DNA of 64,000 bases from Gnetum montanum (Eukaryota; Streptophyta; Gnetopsida; Gnetales; Gnetaceae), in assembly GCA_015680685.1 (NCBI GenBank), contig MNCI01015499.1:2148159-2212158 (forward strand), given 5' to 3'. A program made the position numbers and the translations under genes. Numbering within the stretch: the first letter of the stretch is position 1; each line of letters opens with the position of its first letter. Under the pieces are notes generated by a model that saw only the letters and a program-made list of their open reading frames with translations, was not told the DNA's origin and searched no databases. Positions 58,256-64,000 of the stretch are shown in pieces.

Positions 58256-60285
58256 AATGAAAACTCATCCTCGAGTTAAAGAAAGTGAGGAACCAGTTCA
58301 TTCAATTACAAATAGGGGATAGGTATGAGATTATTGAATGACCATGGACTATTTCATGTTGCAATGTGGGACTAAACAAAATTTGGACACAAACATAAAA
58401 GAAAAAACTTGTGGAAATCATGGGGTTCTTGGTGGTGGTGTCTTCTCCATGGGTGCCTTTCCTTTGTTTTGCGCTCCAAGCTTTTGAGATTGATACCATT
58501 GAAGAAGCGCCTAATGTTTCTCCTCTTCTATCCAAGGATTATGAGTCGTCCATGCTAATTTTCCAATGTTTGATAGAGTTAGCACTTCACATGGATATGG
58601 CAGCTGCAAGAACACTTGATTGGCCTTGACATGCCATGCCACAAATAGCTATTGTTCCTTTTCATAGGCTCAGGCCCTAACCTCTCCACCTTTTGCTTAG
58701 CTAGATTGTGTAGTGACAAGAGTTTCCTAATGGATGCTAAATGATTATGCCTCCTACTCTATATGTTCTACATGAGGTCCTTGGCCTTTGCCTCCCCATG
58801 GGTGTTCAGTTGCACCTTGAGAAGGTCGTCCTTGTTGTCCTCTTTTAGGGACCATCTATAATCACACAAAGATGAATTGTTAGTAAGGATATTGAAAGAA
58901 GTTCAATTATTTCATACCTTACTCATTGCCTTTAATAAATGTTGAATTCTTTGATTAGTGTGATTTTAGAGTTAGAAATTTTTTCAAGGAAGTTGCCCTA
59001 AAAGTTTAATGTTAGACCTAGTTTATTTAGGTGACACATAAAGGGACATGTAATGGTTTTGAGGAACATTTGATAAAATGATGACAAAGGAAAGAATAGA
59101 TTTGACAATGAAGTACTCGAAGGGTATAAAATGATGTGGTGGTGTGTAACAAGTATAAATTACAAAAGTCACACAAGTGGGTCCTCCCCAAAGTAGGTTC
59201 CAACCTATAATGCCCTTGCGTAACGACACCTTAAAATGTCCATAGGAACTAGAAGGGTTAAATGTAATCTACACCAATGAAAAAAAAACACACACATGTT
59301 AAATACCACCACGATGAGGTATGAATTCTATGCCACACAAGACACAAGTTAGAAATACTTAGACAGTGAGATGAAACGAATTGTAGAAGGGATTACAAAG
59401 ATTGGGACGTAAGGTAACTAACCTAGGGCACAATGAATCCTAGGTGTCGGGCATGATTAATGTGTCATTAGCCCACCGCTCCAAAATTAATACCAAGTCC
59501 AGTCCATCGATCAATGACATCGCATTGTTTCATCCAAGGATGAAAAGCCATAAGAGCACCACAACAACAAGGTGTAAGATTACTTGGCATTTTGTCCAAG
59601 GGAGGATTGATTTGGAATCTATGGCATACACATATTTTTTTGTTTTGATCTTTTCTTATGTAGTTTTTTTTTGTTTTTTTTCTTTCTCATTTTTTTCCTT
59701 TATAGCCTCTTTGGCAGTTTGTCCTTTCCAATAGTGAACCAGAGAAGCTGCCAACCTTCAGGCATGGGTGCATGTCTTTCCAATGGGGACCCCCAAAATA
59801 GCATCGAGTTTCTATTGGGTGCCTTTACTACTCTTACTCCTATTTTTCATTACATCTACAAGGATCTTAGTACAACCAAGCTACATGATAGCACTTATAG
59901 ATGTCACCAAAAAGAATACTCAAGTCCCCTTGGTATCACACCCTGGCCATTCCTTCTTAGTCCATCATTCTTCACTCTGGACATAATGAGCACAAAATTA
60001 TTTTTAATTTTTCATGATGACAAGAATATCATTGTACCTAGAGTAGAACCTCTTATTACTAGAATGGTTGGGAGGATGTGGTGGGCTAGCTATCCAAATA
60101 ATTAGTCACTTGAGACTTGATAGCATAGAACAACACCTTAACCAATTGGTTACATAAGTGTTTTATTCATAGATTAGATTACACATGAAAAGATAAAACA
60201 ATAAATTAGAAATGAAAAACTAGAAAAAAAATTGTAAAATCAAAGAAAAAGGAAAACATTTGCTAATTTTGCTTGTAAGAATGAG
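58256..60285 (-). other. Noncoding 3' region of element F
   Basis: It contains the conserved block (59177-59196), one copy of the AGGCATGGGT motif (59758-59782), and T-rich tracts. The overlapping plus-strand ORFs at 59444-60105 are antisense to the element and look accidental. The stem-loop of B, C and D was not recognised here. Confidence 0.6.
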
Positions 60286-60329
60286 GGATGTCCCCCATGA
60301 TTGAACCTTTAATCATGGTAAGAATTAAT

Positions 60330-62311
60330 AAATGGAAAGTGTGGATCCATGCATGTTAGAAATCTTGGGAATCGATCATATCCAAACCACCAGGTATCTT
60401 TTGAGGTGGTGGTAGGAATATACCCAAATTGGGGTTCACACACTTGATTGTAGTAGGCATAGTAGGGTAGATTATAAGATGTTGTCATGTGATAAGGAGC
60501 TCACCCACTATGGCACCCATGACCATAAGATGATATGCAAGGATCAATATGTCTCCCTACGTGGTTATATCCATTGGGCTACATAGTTGTTGAAGTGTTG
60601 ATTGGTGGCCTAGATAAGGTAACAGGAGGTGTTGGGTTCGAAGGAGGAGATGCATCATAGCATTGGACTTGTGCTAAGTTGGTGGATGTAGTGGTTTCAA
60701 AACTATGATGTCTCTTCCTTTGGTCATGCCTAAAGAAAGGGCGTTTTCAACATTGTGGAGGGCCTCCACTACTATTGATCATAGTAGCACAAGTAATGTT
60801 CATGGGTTGGTGCTATGGTGAAAAACCTTTTGGTATTATTGGTGGCGATGTAGAAGGAGGTGAAGGGTGAGAATATTAAGGGTGAGGAGAAGTGCAAGGA
60901 ACATGAGATGGTGATCTTGTGGGAGAGGTCATGGGCTGATAGTACTTAGGAGAATGATAATGATGTGGTGAGATAGATGATGTTGATCCAGTTGGGGAAA
61001 TAAAATGTTGAACATAATAAGTGCTTAGGTTCGGATGGTAGCAAGGGTGTGACCAGTTTGATGGTGGCCTCCCCCATGACTGGGGTTTTTGCCACTATGG
61101 TTGAACCTGATATTTCTATATGAAATCTAGATGTAACATTCCTTCCCAATCCTCATGTAAATATGACAAGATTGGACATTAGCCTTTGGGGTGATCGTAT
61201 AGGAAAATGTCACATTTATATGGGTGTTTTGCAATTGAGCACTTATCCTTGTTTTTTTCAACCCTTCTTTCCAATTGTCTAGTCGTGTTCTATCCTATTT
61301 CTTGGTTCGTCATGGTTCCTCCTCTAATAATGTTGGCATATTCTCCACATCTTTCATGTACCTAGTCTATCATCTTATTGATCTTTGCCTCAATTTCATC
61401 TAGTGATTGTAGTATTGGCAAAGATGATTCCACCTCCTTGAGATGAGTTGATTTCTCCTCTTCATGATCATGGACCTTTGCTAATTTGAGATTTAGGTCC
61501 CATTAAGAGCTTTCAACATTCTCCCATTTAGCCATTTCTCCTTCTTATTTTGCTACCCACTTAATAAGCTCCTGGAATTAGTGGGTTTATAGCTCGTATA
61601 GTTGACCTCAGGCATAAATCCCTAGGGTCTGCTTTGTTTCATTACGAAGCCCATCCATGATGTGGTACATTAGCATTTCCTTGGAGAATCCATGGCCTGG
61701 GCAATTGTTTAACAATGAATAGTATCTTTCTAAGGCCATGTATAAGGGTTCATGTTGCCCCTGTTTCCATTCTTGGATTTGTCTCCTCAAGGCTGACACT
61801 CTTGCATAGGTTTGATATCTTTCATTAAAGAGTTCTACCATTGTTGGCCAATGTCAAATTGATTTTGGTCTTAAGGACTTGTACCATACTTTTGCTTGGC
61901 CAACAAGTATCGTAGGAGAGAGCTTAAGTTTTTGCCATCAATATTTTTCCATACACAGGCATCATGGAAGGCTTGTAAATGATGTTGCGGATCTAAATCA
62001 TAGCCTCCTAAAAACTTGGGAAAGTTGTTTAAATCAAGCCTATGTAGACGACTTTCCTTTCGATGCCTACGGGATATTCAAACAGCCTCTTGTATATGCA
62101 TTAGGCTCTTAGTGGCTAGCAAGGGTTCATCGTCACTAGGTAGGTTATGAGTTTGTGAGTTGGGATAATGTTGCCTTTGTTTATGTGCATAGGAGACCCC
62201 TGCATAAGATTGAGTACTTCAAACTTCGTCTTCATCATCACATAAATTATTGGTTCTGTAATGAATTTCCTTACTAGCTATTGCATTATCATAGTCTTAT
62301 GAGAGAGACAT
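60330..62311 (-). pseudogene. gag: gag, element F
   Basis: The start is inferred at the ATG at 62311 (MSLS, then a stop). The N-terminal part is much shorter than in C and lacks the long charged stretch. The core reads DDEPLLATKSLMHIQEAV, LHRLDLNNFPKFLGGYD and HLQAFHDACVWKNI on the minus strand (61940-62160), and MVELFNERYQTYARVSALRR at 61780-61841. The zinc-knuckle-like motif is at 61161-61214 (C-D-I-F-L-Y-D-H-P-K-G-stop-C-P-I-L-S-Y). A Pro/Tyr/His-rich tail extends to about 60330. Many stops. Confidence 0.8.
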
Positions 62312-62425
62312 TATGATGAATTGTGTATGGCTTATTTTTAATTACTTTCTTTCTAAAAGGTATATCATTAAGGCTTCGTTACAACGATCTTGGATGATGT
62401 AACTAATCTAGATAACTAGCACCAT

Positions 62426-62442
62426 CCCTGTCAACAGCACCA
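62426..62442 (-). promoter_or_regulatory. Primer-binding site (tRNA-Asp) of element F
   Basis: The plus strand reads CCCTGTCAACAGCACCA, one base from the LTR. It differs from tRNA-Asp by three transitions and one transversion. Confidence 0.8.
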
Positions 62443-62443
62443 A

Positions 62444-63306
62444 TGATGAGTGGTGAGGTACTCCTACACTCAACCATACAAATATGAGCATTCACACATA
62501 ATTCGGTTGAACTCTACAGACAGGCTAGTTGTGGTATCTAGATAGTTACATGTTGATCACAGTTCACTATCTTCCCATCTGGACTAGTATTTGCTTGGTC
62601 ACATATAGTTTAGTCTAGAGTGAGGTATATGATGTGATCCTAAGCTAGTGCTACTCCTAGAGGCAGTGGAAAATAACTTTGTTTTAAGCTAATAGGGAAT
62701 GAGAAGCAAAATCTAAGCTAGCCTAAGTGTGATGAGCATCCCTCCTTAATCATTCGTACACATCTTGGACCTTGTGTACTACTTCTAGGATTACCAAGTG
62801 CATGTTACTTAAGCACTCTGAGATACACTACTGGGATACCAAATAGTCACACTTAAATGCTCGTGATTAAGTCATACTCATTTTGCGTTTAATAACAAGG
62901 ATAGTAAATGAAGGTAAAGAAATATTAATTAAGAAAATAATAAATAACAATAACAATTAAGCAATTAAAACTAAGTGAATGCTGCAATGATGAAGTAATC
63001 TCGATCTTTATTGCTAGTCATGCGCATGTCCAAGTACATCACACTCGAATAAAGGTTCCGTATAATTACAATCATCACACTACAGGCATGCACTAGAGAA
63101 AGGATTGAAATGAATTTAAATTGACAAAAAAGACTCTACTCTAACACTAACTTACTCTAACTTCCCTTCCTATGCACTCAAAGGTGTATTTATAGGATTA
63201 CACAGGAATCGTGATATCGCATATCCAATATCATTATTCAGGCCACGATATCATGTACCTGATATCACGAATCCGATATCGGAGCTTGACAAATCATGGT
63301 TCATCA
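62444..63306 (-). repeat. 5' LTR of element F
   Basis: TGATGAGTGGTG to GGTTCATCA, the same length as the 3' LTR. Sense TATA box 63187-63194; CGATATC palindromes 63209-63283. Confidence 0.95.
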
Positions 63307-63632
63307 ATTCCTATGTGTGAAAACTATCATAAAGAAAGAACATTTATAAGGCTTGTGCTTAGAATTACTAGTACTATTATCCTTTTGTATATTCATAGCA
63401 CAAGTGACATTCTTATGTTCAGGTTGTGGTGCCAATTCTTCCTGTATTATTGATTACGACATATGTTGAAGGAGAGTATGAGAGTATTGAGGATATGACA
63501 AATGATGAGAACCATGGGATGATGAACCCATAGAAATTGTTATAGGCTAATGATATTTAGAAGTTTAGTAGTAGTGTGTTGAGGCATAAGAGGTAGAACC
63601 ATTAGGAGAAATAGGTTTTTGAACATAGTATA
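63307..63632 (-). pseudogene. gag: gag tail of element G (continuation after F)
   Basis: It starts with the right ATTCC duplication. It aligns with the Pro/Tyr-rich tail of F gag (60700-61030): both share a GGCTRATGATATTTAG/GGCTGATAGTACTTAG-like string and end GTTTTTGAACATA/GTTGAACATAATA. It is interrupted at 63633 by another LTR-like sequence. Confidence 0.65.
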
Positions 63633-64000
63633 TGTAACACCCCTATTAATTATCTATAAAATATCATATAAATAACTAATAGAGATATCGATTTAACCTT
63701 GATTCACTAACCTAAAAAGAAAGCAATAAAACAAATAAAAAGTATTAATTATGTGCATAAATATAGTAGATCAATACAGTGTATAATTTTGACATATATA
63801 CTTAAATAAAATGTATTTAATGAAAAAGAGAGACTTGTGTAGCCACAAAAAGATATTTGTCAAAAAATTTTACTGGTTATATCATAAAATACTATATAAA
63901 ATAACAATCCCAATGATACTTGTTTTGCCTTAATCAAACCTCTAGAAATATTCACGTTTTAAGTTTACTAAATTAAATAATAAAATAATAATATATAATA
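63633..64000 (+). repeat. TGTAACACCCC-type LTR-like sequence (copy 2, runs off the edge)
   Basis: It matches 6326 to about 6710, beginning TGTAACACCCCTATTAATTA and including AGCCACAAAAA and GTCAAAAAATTT. It is probably the left end of an LTR inserted in element G. Confidence 0.7.

Larger units (their letters stand above)
57379..63306 (-). mobile_element. Non-autonomous Athila-like element F (gag only), inserted in G
   Basis: The LTRs 57379-58241 and 62444-63306 are both 863 bp. Flanking 5-mers are both ATTCC, a perfect target-site duplication. The primer-binding site (62426-62442), gag remnant, internal polypurine tract (60286-60304) and terminal polypurine tract (58242-58255) are present. 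No protease, RT or integrase is visible. Confidence 0.92.

Noticed and set aside
59444-60105. Overlapping plus-strand ORFs of 72-144 codons
   Set aside because: They lie antisense in the 3' region of element F, in T-rich sequence with low-complexity starts, and have no counterpart in B or C.

Overview
The window is plant nuclear DNA that consists almost entirely of decayed, nested LTR retrotransposons. I found no host gene, rRNA gene, tRNA gene or CRISPR array. The plant assignment rests on the element families. One is an Athila/Tat-like Ty3/gypsy family with a primer-binding site matching plant tRNA-Asp; another is a chromovirus-type Ty3/gypsy element. The sequence is AT-rich, and most stop codons and copy-to-copy differences look like C-to-T or G-to-A changes, as expected for long-methylated, silenced DNA. 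There are N gaps at 4697-4750, 17188-17224 and 22605.

One family dominates. Its LTRs are 806-864 bp, begin TGATGA and end TCATCA, and six copies are at least partly visible. A (1-6158, minus) has full pol but runs off the left edge. B (8533-21235, minus) has both LTRs and full pol, and a 2.66-kb foreign insertion (16022-18681) sits in its gag. D (27376-47140, plus) has both LTRs and full pol, plus an extra decayed ORF between pol and the 3' LTR. C (39204-46296, minus) has both LTRs and only gag and protease; it is inserted beside the polypurine tract of D with a perfect GTTAG target-site duplication. G (from 53569, minus) keeps its 3' LTR and a gag remnant. F (57379-63306, minus) has both LTRs and gag only; it is inserted in G with a perfect ATTCC duplication.

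The sense order in this family is LTR, tRNA-Asp primer-binding site, gag (with an unusual zinc-knuckle-like motif and a Pro/Gln/Tyr-rich tail), protease, RT, RNase H, integrase, an internal polypurine tract, about 2 kb of noncoding 3' region, the terminal polypurine tract, and LTR. The noncoding 3' region carries a predicted three-tier stem-loop. It occurs twice in B and once each in C and D, and the stems show compensatory changes. A 20-nt block further downstream is also conserved in five copies.

Other sequences: an older chromovirus-like element E (minus) is split by D, with RT at 26764-27375 and protease plus gag at 47141-48400. There is a solo chromovirus-type LTR at 24859-25365, and two copies of a different LTR-like sequence starting TGTAACACCCC (6326 and 63633). 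Diverged tandem repeats lie around 22730-25620 and 52763-53490. The rest is AT-rich DNA without recognisable content.

No element here looks able to move on its own. C is the best preserved: its gag-protease frame runs over about 1,050 codons without a frameshift and is broken only by ten point stop codons.
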